Assembly (NCBI RefSeq): GCF_008065135.1
Contig: NZ_CP042914.1
Span: 3,596,001-3,660,000, forward strand
Length of the DNA: 64,000 bases
Direction: 5' to 3'
DNA from: Roseimaritima ulvae
Lineage (GTDB): Bacteria; Planctomycetota; Planctomycetia; Pirellulales; Pirellulaceae
Shown piece by piece: positions 36,221 to 45,419 of the stretch. The notes beneath the pieces were generated by a model. It was given only the letters and a program-made list of their open reading frames with translations, was not told the origin of the DNA and searched no databases. The translations under genes and the position numbers were made by a program. How positions within the stretch are numbered: position 1 is the first letter of the stretch; the number at the start of each line of letters is the position of its first letter.

Positions 36221-38272
36221 CTACTTTGCGGCTTGCTTGGCTGCGGCGGTTACCGCTTCGGCTGTGATGCCGAACTTTTGGTAAACTTCGCTGTAGGGGC
36301 CCGAGGCGCCGTAGGAGGCCATGCCGATGAAGCTGCCTTGAAGGCCGAGGTAGCGGTCCCAGCATTGGCGGATGCCGGCTTCCACGGCCACGCGGGCGGT
36401 GCAGGCACTGGGCAACACCGATTCCTTGTAGCTGTCGTCCTGCTGTTCAAATAGGTCCAGACTGGGCATGCTGACGACGCGAGCTTTGACGCCTTCGGCG
36501 GTCAGCGTTTCGTAGGCTTCGACGCACAGCGACAGTTCGCTGCCGCTGCCCATCAGGATCACTTCCGGAGTGCCTTCGCAGTCGCCCAGCACGTAACCGC
36601 CCTTGCTGCAGCCGTCGGCCGAAGCGTACTTGTCGCGGCACAACGTGGGCATGTTTTGCCGCGACAGCACAAACGCCGAGGGATGATCGGTGATTTGCAT
36701 GGCCGCGCGGTAACAGGCGGCGACTTCGTTGGCATCGCCGGGGCGGAACACGTTCAAGCCGGGGATGGCGCGACATGCCGAAAGGTGTTCGATGGGTTGA
36801 TGCGTGGGGCCGTCTTCACCGACGCCGATCGAGTCGTGCGTGAGGATATACATCACCGGTTGATGCATGATCGAGCTCAATCGCATCGCGCCACGCATGT
36901 AATCGGTAAACACAAAGAACGTGGCCCCGTAAGCTCGCAGGCCCGACAAGGACAAGCCGTTGCAGATGGCCGCCATGGCGTGTTCGCGAATCCCGAAGTG
37001 CAGGTTGCGTCCGCCGTAGCTGGTCGGCAGGTAATCGCCGGCGCCGTCGAAGTTGAGGTTGGTTTTGGTGCTGGGCGCCAAGTCGGCCGAGCCGCCGATC
37101 ATGAAGGGCACCTTGGAGGCGATGGCGTTCAACACTTTGCCGCTGCTGTTGCGGGTCGCGTCGCCTTTTTCGCTGGCTTCAAACGTCGGGATGGCGGCGT
37201 CCCAGTCGGCGGGCAGTTCGCCGGCGAACATCTGTTGCAGTTCCGCGGCTTGTTCCGCATGGGCTTTTTGATAAGCCGACCAGATATCGTTCCAGGCGGC
37301 GGAAGCGTCCGCGCCGCGTTTGCCGATGCCTTCGCTGAAATGTTCGCGAACCCCATCGGGCACGTAGAACTTTTCGTTTTCCGGCAGCCCGTAACTGGCT
37401 TTGGCCAAAGCGACTTCGTCCCAGCCCAAAGGTGCTCCGTGAGCCCCGTGCGTGTTCTGCTTGTTGGGAGCTCCGTAGCCGATCACGCTGCGGACGACGA
37501 CCAGTGTGGGAGCATCGTTGCAGGCTTTGAATTGGGCGATCGCGTCCGCCAGTTTGGCCGTGTCGTTGGCGTCGTCGACGTGCAGGACGTTCCAGCCCAT
37601 GCCTTCAAAACGCTTGCCGACGTTTTCGCTAAAGGCCAGATCCGTGTCGCCTTCGATGGTGATGTGGTTGTCGTCGTAGAACCAGCACAGGTTGGAAAGT
37701 TTCAGGTGTCCCGCCACCGAGGCCGCTTCGCTGGCGATGCCTTCCATCAAGTCGCCATCGCTGCACAAGGCGTAGACGTCGTAGTCGAACAGGGTGTGGG
37801 AATCGGTGTTGTAACGCTCTGCCAACCACTTCGAAGCCATAGCCATGCCGACGCTGTTGGCGACGCCTTGGCCCAGAGGCCCGGTGGTGGTTTCGATCCC
37901 GGCGGCGTAACCGTATTCGGGGTGTCCGGCACAGGGGCTGCCGATTTGCCGGAAGTTCTGAATGTCCTCCAGCTTGATCGCCAACTCATCGGTGGGATTA
38001 CCGTCAGCGTCGGTGGCTTTGACGCCGATCAGGTGCAGCACCGAATACAACAGCATCGAAGCGTGTCCGCAGGACAGCACGAAACGGTCGCGGTTAGGCC
38101 ACTCGGGCTGAGCGGGATCGTAACGCATCGCATCGTTGAAAATCTGGTAGGCCACCGGTGCCAACGCCATAGGCGTGCCGGGGTGACCACTATTGGCCGT
38201 CTGCACGGCGTCCATACTCAGGGAACGAATCGTATCGATAGCGGCTTTTTCGATATCAGTCGCGACAGACAT
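36221..38272 (-). CDS. tkt: Transketolase
   Basis: Thiamine-diphosphate enzyme of the pentose phosphate pathway and Calvin-type carbon rearrangements, transferring two-carbon ketol units. The 683-residue protein has the substrate/TPP-site start NSGHPGTPMALAPVAYQIF (about 27-45). The TPP/Mg site is CSDGDLMEGIASEAASVAGH (about 155-174) with DDNHITIEG. In the pyrimidine domain it has FVFTDYMRGAMRLSSIM and THDSIGVGEDGPTHQPIEHL (about 455-475), with GIREHAM before them. Start ATG 38272 is preferred over the upstream TTG. nfeD lies 156 bases upstream on the same strand. A long open frame on the opposite strand is a compositional shadow. Confidence 0.96.
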   Translation of the reverse strand: MSVATDIEKAAIDTIRSLSMDAVQTANSGHPGTPMALAPVAYQIFNDAMRYDPAQPEWPNRDRFVLSCGHASMLLYSVLHLIGVKATDADGNPTDELAIKLEDIQNFRQIGSPCAGHPEYGYAAGIETTTGPLGQGVANSVGMAMASKWLAERYNTDSHTLFDYDVYALCSDGDLMEGIASEAASVAGHLKLSNLCWFYDDNHITIEGDTDLAFSENVGKRFEGMGWNVLHVDDANDTAKLADAIAQFKACNDAPTLVVVRSVIGYGAPNKQNTHGAHGAPLGWDEVALAKASYGLPENEKFYVPDGVREHFSEGIGKRGADASAAWNDIWSAYQKAHAEQAAELQQMFAGELPADWDAAIPTFEASEKGDATRNSSGKVLNAIASKVPFMIGGSADLAPSTKTNLNFDGAGDYLPTSYGGRNLHFGIREHAMAAICNGLSLSGLRAYGATFFVFTDYMRGAMRLSSIMHQPVMYILTHDSIGVGEDGPTHQPIEHLSACRAIPGLNVFRPGDANEVAACYRAAMQITDHPSAFVLSRQNMPTLCRDKYASADGCSKGGYVLGDCEGTPEVILMGSGSELSLCVEAYETLTAEGVKARVVSMPSLDLFEQQDDSYKESVLPSACTARVAVEAGIRQCWDRYLGLQGSFIGMASYGASGPYSEVYQKFGITAEAVTAAAKQAAK

Positions 38273-38428
38273 AGCTTTCACCAATCAAGTGGAAGGGTTC
38301 AATATTCGCCCCAGAGGGTAAGCCGAATCGCCTTCCAAGAGAAGCCCTTGGCCGAGAAAGTTCACAAAACCCCCCGGTCGCCGAAGTCGCCAGACCGAGC
38401 AGGCTCGCCGGCGCGAAGGGCGGGCTCG

Positions 38429-39007
38429 TCAGGGCGAAGGATCGGACAGATCATCCAGCCCCAGCGTATCGTCCAAGCCCAGCGAGTCGACGGGCGTCTC
38501 CAGAGTCAGTCCCGGTTCGGTCTGTTGGCTGGCTTGTTCGGGCAGCGGGCGATCGGTGGGCCGCACGTGAATTTTGCCTCCATCGATGCTGACCACTTCG
38601 ATCACCGTGCCCTTATCGATCGCCACTCCGGTGCTGATTGCATCCAGTCGCCGCCCATCGATTTCGACCATCCCACTGGGCAGCAGGTCGGTTTTGGCAA
38701 TCCCCACGCGGTTCAGGTAGGGCTGGTAAACGGAACGCATCTCCGACACTACGGGCGCCCCGAGAATGTTTTTGCCGATCGACGTTTTGGGCCAAACTCG
38801 GACCATAACGCCAAACGCGGCAGGGACCAGCAAGAGGCCCACCAACAGCGTCCCAAAGCCCAGCGTGGGGCTGTGCAGAAAGCCCACGACGACCGCCGCA
38901 ATCAGAGCGGCCGCGGCGCATAGCCCAATGATTCCGCCGCTGGGAATGAAGAATTCCAGCGCGAACAGCACCAAAAACAAAATCAGCAGCAAGATGACGT
39001 ACAGCAT
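38429..39007 (-). CDS. NfeD-like membrane protein
   Basis: A 192-residue protein. Three hydrophobic helices at the N-terminus (about 1-20, 24-45, 50-72) with the EFFIPSGGIIGL motif are typical of NfeD. A C-terminal OB-fold-like domain follows (about 85-150; LNRVGIAKTDLLPSGMVEID, then GTVIEVVSIDGGKIHVRP). The last 40 residues are acidic and repetitive (LGLDDTLGLDD). NfeD proteins usually work with stomatin/SPFH proteins (FloA) in membrane microdomains; no such partner gene is adjacent. The protease domain of long NfeD forms is missing, so this is the short type. Start ATG 39007. Confidence 0.88.
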   Translation of the reverse strand: MLYVILLLILFLVLFALEFFIPSGGIIGLCAAAALIAAVVVGFLHSPTLGFGTLLVGLLLVPAAFGVMVRVWPKTSIGKNILGAPVVSEMRSVYQPYLNRVGIAKTDLLPSGMVEIDGRRLDAISTGVAIDKGTVIEVVSIDGGKIHVRPTDRPLPEQASQQTEPGLTLETPVDSLGLDDTLGLDDLSDPSP

Positions 39008-39089
39008 GACCCGCTAGATTAACGCATAGCGACCGCGGCCGACCAGTGGCGCGGCCGGTTCCTCAGCGGTGCGTTTTTTGAGTGGGACC

Positions 39090-39342
39090 GTAGCATGACG
39101 CTCCTAGTCGTAGCCGCATCTGGGCTAAGCCGTAGCATGACTCTCCGAGTCGTGTATCTATGAGCCGCGACGGCCACCCAAACGCGGGGCCGGTTCCCGC
39201 CGGTGATCCGCGCAGCGTCACCAGCAGAAATCAGCGGACGCCCGCTGCCTAGGTAGACACAGTTTGCAACCCGGATCGGAGAAGAGACACGAGTCGGAGA
39301 CTCATGCTACGGGAGGAGGCACGAGTCGGAGACTCATGCTAC
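39090..39342. repeat. Four GTAGCATGA hairpin repeats
   Basis: Forward copies at about 39090 and 39132-39154 (GTAGCATGACTCTCCGAGTC plus GTG). Reverse copies at 39288-39310 and 39320-39342 (minus strand: GTAGCATGAGTCTCCGACTC plus GTG). The stem is GACTC/GAGTC in one orientation class and GAGTC/GACTC in the other, so pairing is kept while bases swap. Like the GCCA-loop family these begin with a GTAG foot. They occupy much of the 609-base gap 39008-39616, where I see no protein gene. Confidence 0.85.
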
Positions 39343-39357
39343 GGAGGGCGCATAAAA

Positions 39358-39394
39358 GAGCCCCCTCGGGTGGGGCAGGTACTCGAGGGGGCTC
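39358..39394 (-). terminator. Perfect 11-bp hairpin, possible minus-strand terminator
   Basis: GAGCCCCCTCG (39358-39368) pairs perfectly with CGAGGGGGCTC (39384-39394). Read on the minus strand the stem is followed by TTTTATG, a terminator-like tail. No minus-strand protein gene ends here, so if it is a terminator it would end a small RNA started between about 39400 and 39600, or leftward antisense transcription. Confidence 0.5.
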
Positions 39395-39616
39395 AACAAA
39401 TCCGGCCGCAATCGGGGCAGTGAACGCGACCGGACGAGTAGTCATTGTAGCTCTGTTGCAAGCAATGAAAAGTCGCTGACCGAGATATTTTCGAAGTTTT
39501 GTCGTTTTGTTCACTGAACGAGTGAGGGGGCGTCGATCAGCCCCTCTGCACAGACGGCGGCAATTTCGTCAAAGTACCCGGGTAACGGTCGTTAGATTTG
39601 TGGGCATAATTCAGAT

Positions 39617-41068
<1,452 letters not shown>

Positions 41069-41072
41069 CGCT

Positions 41073-42596
41073 ATGTCCGCCCAAGCCCGCTCCCATCGCT
41101 CCGCCCGGTTCCGAAAGCTGGCGTTTCGATCGGCCGCGGTTGCCCTGGGCTTGGTCCCCTTCGTGCTGCTCGAAGTCGCTCTGCGGCAGCTGCCCGCGCC
41201 GCGAGAACTTGTCGCGACGCCGCCGCCAGCTGAGTCGCAACCAGGTGCGGTGCCGGTGGAAGCTTACGATCCCGATCCATTGGTCGACCTGCATCAATTG
41301 CGGCCATTGTTCACGCTTTCGGACTCGGCGGACGTGTGGGAGATCCCCACATCGCGACGCAATTTTTTCCAGCCCGCTCAGTTCGCTCGCCACAAACCGG
41401 CTAACGGTCGGCGCATTTTTGTTGTCGGTGGGTCCACCGTCCAAGGCCGGCCCTACTCGACCGAAACCGCCTTCGCCGAGCTGCTTCGGGTGCAATGCCA
41501 AACCGCTTGGCCACAGTTTGAGTGGGAGATTGTAAACTGTGGCGGCGTGTCGTATGCCGCTTATCGGGTCGCGGCGATCGTGGATGAAGTGCTGCAGCAT
41601 GAACCCGACGCGGTGGTGGTGTACACCGGCCACAACGAATTTTTGGAAGCTCGCACCTACGCCGTCCAGCGGCGGATTCCACCGTCGTTGGCGCCCTGGT
41701 TGGCGGCGGGGTGCCGGTTGCGGATCGTGCAGTGGCCGGCGACGTGGCTGAGATCGCCGCCGCCGCAGCGCAGCGTGCTGGGCGGCGAAGTCGATGCGGT
41801 GTTGGATCACCCGGGCGGCTTAGAGTTGTTCGAACGCGAGCCGGAATTTCGCACCTGCGTGATTGACCACTTTCAATTGTCCCTGTGCCGGATCGCCGAA
41901 GCTTGCCGCGCCGCCGAGGTGCCGCTGGTGTTCTGCGTGCCGGCTTCCGATGTCTTGTCGGTGCCGCCCTTCAAATCGGCTCCACCATCCGCCGAGGAGG
42001 CTCCCGCCGCGGTGGCTCAGCAGGTGCAGCAAAGCTGGCGGCAAGCCACCGATCCGCAGCGTTCCAGCGAGCAGCGCGTGGAGGCTTGTCGGCAAGTCCT
42101 GAAGCTGGACCCGCTGCATGCCGGAGCAGCGTATATGTGGGGGCGGCAATTGTGGCAGCGGGAAGACTACGACGAGGCGGCGACTTGGTTGTTGGTGGCA
42201 CGCGACCGTGACGTCTGCCCGCTGCGAGCAACCAGCGAGATCGAAGCGCGGGTGCGGCAGGCGGCCGAGCGGTACGGGACGATGCTGGTGGACGTGCCCG
42301 GTTCATTTGCCTCCCCGCAGCAAAGTTCGATCTGTCAGGTCCGCCGTTTTGTGGACCACGTTCATCCGCGAATCGATGGCGGCCATACGCGGATCGCCGA
42401 CGCCCTGTTCCAGCAACTAGCCGCCTCCCCCGCGCTGGCCCTGCCGCCGGCCGAATGCGGTTCGGACCAGCGCGCGGCCGCTGTGGATGCTTATCTAGCC
42501 GGTTTTGACGTCAGCTATTTCGAACGCGGCAACCAGCGGCTAGAAGGGCTGCGGCGGTGGGCAGCGGGCCGAGGCGGTGACCCCCTGACGCCGTAG
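41073..42596 (+). CDS. Membrane-anchored SGNH-like protein with a TPR-like insert
   Basis: A 507-residue protein. An N-terminal helix (about 18-38) anchors it, with the rest outside the cytoplasm. SGNH hydrolase blocks are visible: FVVGGSTVQGRPYSTETAF (about 116-134, Ser in GGST), VNCGGVSYAAYRVA (about 154), VYTGHNEFLEART (about 189-201), and a late VDHVHPRIDGGHTRIAD (about 427-443) holding the Asp/His pair. Between blocks, residues about 330-385 (QVLKLDPLHAGAAYMWGRQL then YDEAATWLLVARDRD) look like a tetratricopeptide repeat. It follows the NtrC-type regulator by 4 bases, suggesting co-transcription. The stop codon TAG is the foot of a GTAG hairpin repeat. Confidence 0.8.
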   Translation: MSAQARSHRSARFRKLAFRSAAVALGLVPFVLLEVALRQLPAPRELVATPPPAESQPGAVPVEAYDPDPLVDLHQLRPLFTLSDSADVWEIPTSRRNFFQPAQFARHKPANGRRIFVVGGSTVQGRPYSTETAFAELLRVQCQTAWPQFEWEIVNCGGVSYAAYRVAAIVDEVLQHEPDAVVVYTGHNEFLEARTYAVQRRIPPSLAPWLAAGCRLRIVQWPATWLRSPPPQRSVLGGEVDAVLDHPGGLELFEREPEFRTCVIDHFQLSLCRIAEACRAAEVPLVFCVPASDVLSVPPFKSAPPSAEEAPAAVAQQVQQSWRQATDPQRSSEQRVEACRQVLKLDPLHAGAAYMWGRQLWQREDYDEAATWLLVARDRDVCPLRATSEIEARVRQAAERYGTMLVDVPGSFASPQQSSICQVRRFVDHVHPRIDGGHTRIADALFQQLAASPALALPPAECGSDQRAAAVDAYLAGFDVSYFERGNQRLEGLRRWAAGRGGDPLTP

Positions 42597-42616
42597 CCGA
42601 ACTCGCCAGAGTTTGG
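42593..42616. repeat. GTAG/GCCA-loop hairpin supplying the SGNH gene stop codon
   Basis: GTAGCCGAACTCGCCAGAGT plus TTGG. The stem here is AACTC/GAGTT rather than AAGTC/GACTT, with loop GCCA. TAG at 42594-42596 is the stop of the SGNH-type gene. Confidence 0.88.
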
Positions 42617-42777
42617 ATCGATAGCCGCCCGTTTCCATTTGCCTCCGGCGTTGGTGAGTGCGCCAATCGGGGGGGATGTCGAGCTTTTTCGCAGAATGTT
42701 GCCTTTGCTCAACGCTACAATTAGGATTCAGCATAGGTTCCATTGCCATCACCAATCTTTTCAGGGGATTACCCAAG

Positions 42778-44157
42778 ATGTTTCGGGCTTTCATGCTTAG
42801 TATCACCGCCAGCTGTGTGCTGGCCGCTTCTGCTTCGGCACAGACGGGAGTGCTGGCGGAGATGTACGGACGCGGCGTCCACAGCTACTACGCCGGCAAC
42901 TACACCGATGCCCATAAATTCCTCTCGATGGCGATCGACAACGGGACGAAAGACCCGCGAGCCTACTTCTTCCGAGGTCTGGTGCTAGACGCGACCGGAC
43001 GCCAGTACGAAGCCGAGGACGACTATCGCGAAGGTTCGCGATTGGAGGTTCTGGGAGCCAACAGCAGCCTCGTCAACCGCTCCTTGTCCCGCGTTCAGGG
43101 CTCGCGGCGTCTGGAAATCGAAGCCATTCGCCAACAGGTACGGCTGGAACAGCGAGCCGATCTGAATGCGCGTGCTCGTGCTCGTTATCAAGAAGCGGCA
43201 GACGCCGAATCGCGGGTATTGCGGAACCCACCCGCTGCGGCCGCGGGCGCGCCGACACCGCCGCCGGCAGCCACGGTGCCCAGCGATGCTGGCAATAATC
43301 CGTTTAGCGACGACAATCCGATGGCCGGTGGCGAACCCGCCGTGGATGCTGCCGACGCCCTGGGAGATCCCTTCGCCGAACCTGCCGCCGACGCCGGCGC
43401 CGCTGCGGGAGCGGACGATGCCAATGTGTTTGGCGATGCCCCCGCCAACGACGATCCCTTCGGCGGCGCTGCCGCTCCGGCTGCGGACCCGTTTGGCGGC
43501 GACGCCATGGATGCCGCACCCGCTGCTGCTCCGGCCGCCGACCCGTTTGGTGGCGACGCTGCTCCCGCCGCCGCACCCGCGGCTGATCCGTTTGGTGGCG
43601 ACGCCATGGATGCCGCACCTGCCGCAGCACCCGCGGCCGACCCGTTTGGTGATGCTGCCGCACCTGCCGCTGCACCCGCGGCTGATCCGTTTGGTGACGA
43701 CGCAATGGACGCTGCTCCCGCCGCTGCTCCGGCTGCCGACCCGTTTGGTGACGCCGCCGCACCTGCTGCTGCACCCGCTGCCGACCCTTTTGGTGATGCA
43801 GCTGCCCCTGCCGCCGCACCCGCCGCCGACCCGTTTGGTGATGCAGCCATGGATGCTGCTCCCGCCGCGGCCCCAGCTGCAGCCCCTGCCGCTGATCCAT
43901 TTGGTGACGCCGCCGCTCCGGCACCCGCACCCGCCTCTGATCCATTTGGGGATGACGCCATGGAGGCTGCTCCGGCCGCAGCACCGGCACCTGCTGATAC
44001 TGCCGATCCTTTTGCTGATGATGCCATGGATGCGGCACCGGCCGCCGACGACCCGTTTGCCGACGCCGGCGAGGTCACCGACGCGGTTCCGGTTCCGGCG
44101 CCCGCCGCTGAAGCTATGGACGAAGCTCCCGCGGCTGACGACGATCCCTTCAATTAA
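42778..44157 (+). CDS. Exported protein with DPFG/Ala-Pro repeats
   Basis: A 459-residue protein. Start ATG 42778 has AGGGGAT upstream and opens a clean signal peptide (about 1-22, ending ASASA-QT). Residues about 30-150 form a TPR-like helical domain (GRGVHSYYAGNYTDAHKFLS, DPRAYFFRGLVLDATGRQYE). From about 215 to the end the sequence is a degenerate tandem repeat of (A/P)-rich units each carrying DPFG or DPFA, such as PAADPFGDAAAPAAAPAADP, interspersed with DAMDAAPAA; it ends DDDPFN. The repeated composition keeps several other frames open on both strands, which I treat as shadows. It overlaps the convergent prfB by four bases (TTAA). Function unknown; the N-terminal half may bind a partner. 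Confidence 0.82.
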   Translation: MFRAFMLSITASCVLAASASAQTGVLAEMYGRGVHSYYAGNYTDAHKFLSMAIDNGTKDPRAYFFRGLVLDATGRQYEAEDDYREGSRLEVLGANSSLVNRSLSRVQGSRRLEIEAIRQQVRLEQRADLNARARARYQEAADAESRVLRNPPAAAAGAPTPPPAATVPSDAGNNPFSDDNPMAGGEPAVDAADALGDPFAEPAADAGAAAGADDANVFGDAPANDDPFGGAAAPAADPFGGDAMDAAPAAAPAADPFGGDAAPAAAPAADPFGGDAMDAAPAAAPAADPFGDAAAPAAAPAADPFGDDAMDAAPAAAPAADPFGDAAAPAAAPAADPFGDAAAPAAAPAADPFGDAAMDAAPAAAPAAAPAADPFGDAAAPAPAPASDPFGDDAMEAAPAAAPAPADTADPFADDAMDAAPAADDPFADAGEVTDAVPVPAPAAEAMDEAPAADDDPFN

Positions 44158-45270
44158 ACTTTGGCGTCGGACATCTCTTTGGCTCGCCAACGCAAGAAGG
44201 CGTCCAGGAAGCCCTGCAGTTCACTGCCGTCCATGACGGCTTGGAAGTTGCCGACGTAGTGCCCGGTTCGCGCGTCTTTGACGCGTTGATCGGGATGCAG
44301 GAAATAGTTGCGGATCTGGGAACCGAATCCGGTGCTGGCCTTGTTGGCGTATTTATTAGCCTGCTCGGCTTCGCGTTTGGATTCTTCGATCCTCGCCATT
44401 TTGGCTCGCAACATCTTCCAGGCGGTGGCCCGGTTCTGGTGTTGGCTGCGTTCGTTCTGGCACTGCACCACCGTGTTGGTGGGGATGTGGGTCAGGCGGA
44501 TCGCGCTGTCGGTTTTGTTGACATGTTGGCCGCCCGCGCCGCCGGCTCGGTAGCGGTCTTCACGCACGTCTTTGTCCTGGATATCGATATCGATCGAGTC
44601 ATCGATTTCCGGGGACACGTCCACGGCGGCGAAGCTGGTTTGGCGTTTGCCTTCGCTGTTGAAGGGGCTGATCCGAACCAGTCGGTGGATGCCCTCTTCG
44701 CCTTTCAGGTAGCCGTACGCCATCGGACCGCGGACGGCGATGGTGGCGTGATTGATACCCGCTTCCTCGTTGTCGTGGCGGTCGAGCAGTTCGATTTTGA
44801 AGTCGTTGGCGACCGCCCACGCGGAGTACATCCGCAGCATCATATCGGCCCAGTCGTTGGCATCGGTGCCGCCATCGCGAGCATTGATCGTCAACAAGGC
44901 GCCGGCCGCGTCGTTGGGACCGTTCAGCAAAGCTTTCAGTTCCAGGCTGTCGAGGACGGCTTCCAAACGGCCGATTTCGGCGCGGACTTCGTCGGCCATT
45001 TCCGGCTCCTCGTCCGCCATTTCCATCAGCGCATCGAGGTCGTCCGCCGAAGCGATCAGTCCCCGCATGGGGTCGACGATGCCCTTCAGCCCCTTCAGCG
45101 TGGCGACGGTTTGCTGAGCGGATTCGGAATTGTCCCAGAACCCCGCCTCGCCCATCTGCAGCTCGATGTCCTTGATGGCTTGCTGTTTGGCAGAGTAGTC
45201 AAAGACTGTCTCGTAGTTGGACCAAACGCTTGCTAATCGCTTCACTTCGTTGAGTCAGCTCGGCATCCAT
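44154..45270 (-). CDS. prfB: Peptide chain release factor 2 (programmed +1 frameshift)
   Basis: RF2 reads UGA/UAA stops and triggers peptide release on the ribosome. The main frame has the stop-recognition loop ISPFNSEGKRQ (SPF motif) and the catalytic RAGGAGGQHVNKTDSA with GGQ. The true start is ATG 45270 in another frame: 23 codons (MDAELTQRSEAISKRLVQLR, then DSL) lead to CTT TGA C at 45204-45198. Shifting +1 there joins to DYSAKQQAIKDIELQMGE, giving a standard 371-residue RF2. This is the classical autoregulatory site, where low RF2 favours shifting over stopping at UGA. No good Shine-Dalgarno-like stimulator is visible 5' of the slip site. It diverges from mnmA. Confidence 0.94.
45198..45204 (-). 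promoter_or_regulatory. prfB: prfB +1 ribosomal frameshift site CTTTGAC
   Basis: On the minus strand CTT (45204-45202) is followed by in-frame TGA (45201-45199) and C. Upstream codons are CTA CGA GAC AGT. The zero frame runs from ATG 45270, and the +1 frame continues to 44154. It is identical in core to the E. coli prfB slip site. Confidence 0.93.
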
Positions 45271-45419
45271 GGGGGGCTCGTTAAATTCGAACGGGAGATC
45301 AAGGCAAATCGGAGAACGGGTTTCACTTTTCCGTTCTCAGTGTCACTATAGCGATAGACAAGTTGAATCAAAACAGGTCTCGTCAGACCGATGATTGGCC
45401 CGAGCAATAGCGAGAACCC

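Noticed and set aside
36656-38923. A 755-codon open frame on the plus strand opposite tkt and nfeD
   Set aside because: It lies antisense to a clear transketolase gene; its length comes from GC-rich third positions. The translation has no recognisable domain and spans two real genes and their gap.
42985-44190. Long open frames on the minus strand and in other plus frames over the DPFG-repeat gene
   Set aside because: They are repeat shadows: poly-Ala/Gly/Ser or Arg/Pro/Leu sequences with no start signals. Only the 42778 frame has a signal peptide and ribosome-binding site.
44154-45245. prfB beginning at GTG 45245 as a normal gene
   Set aside because: It would place six vector-like residues before the RF2 body and ignore the upstream 23-codon leader, which matches RF2 N-termini and ends in the known slip site.
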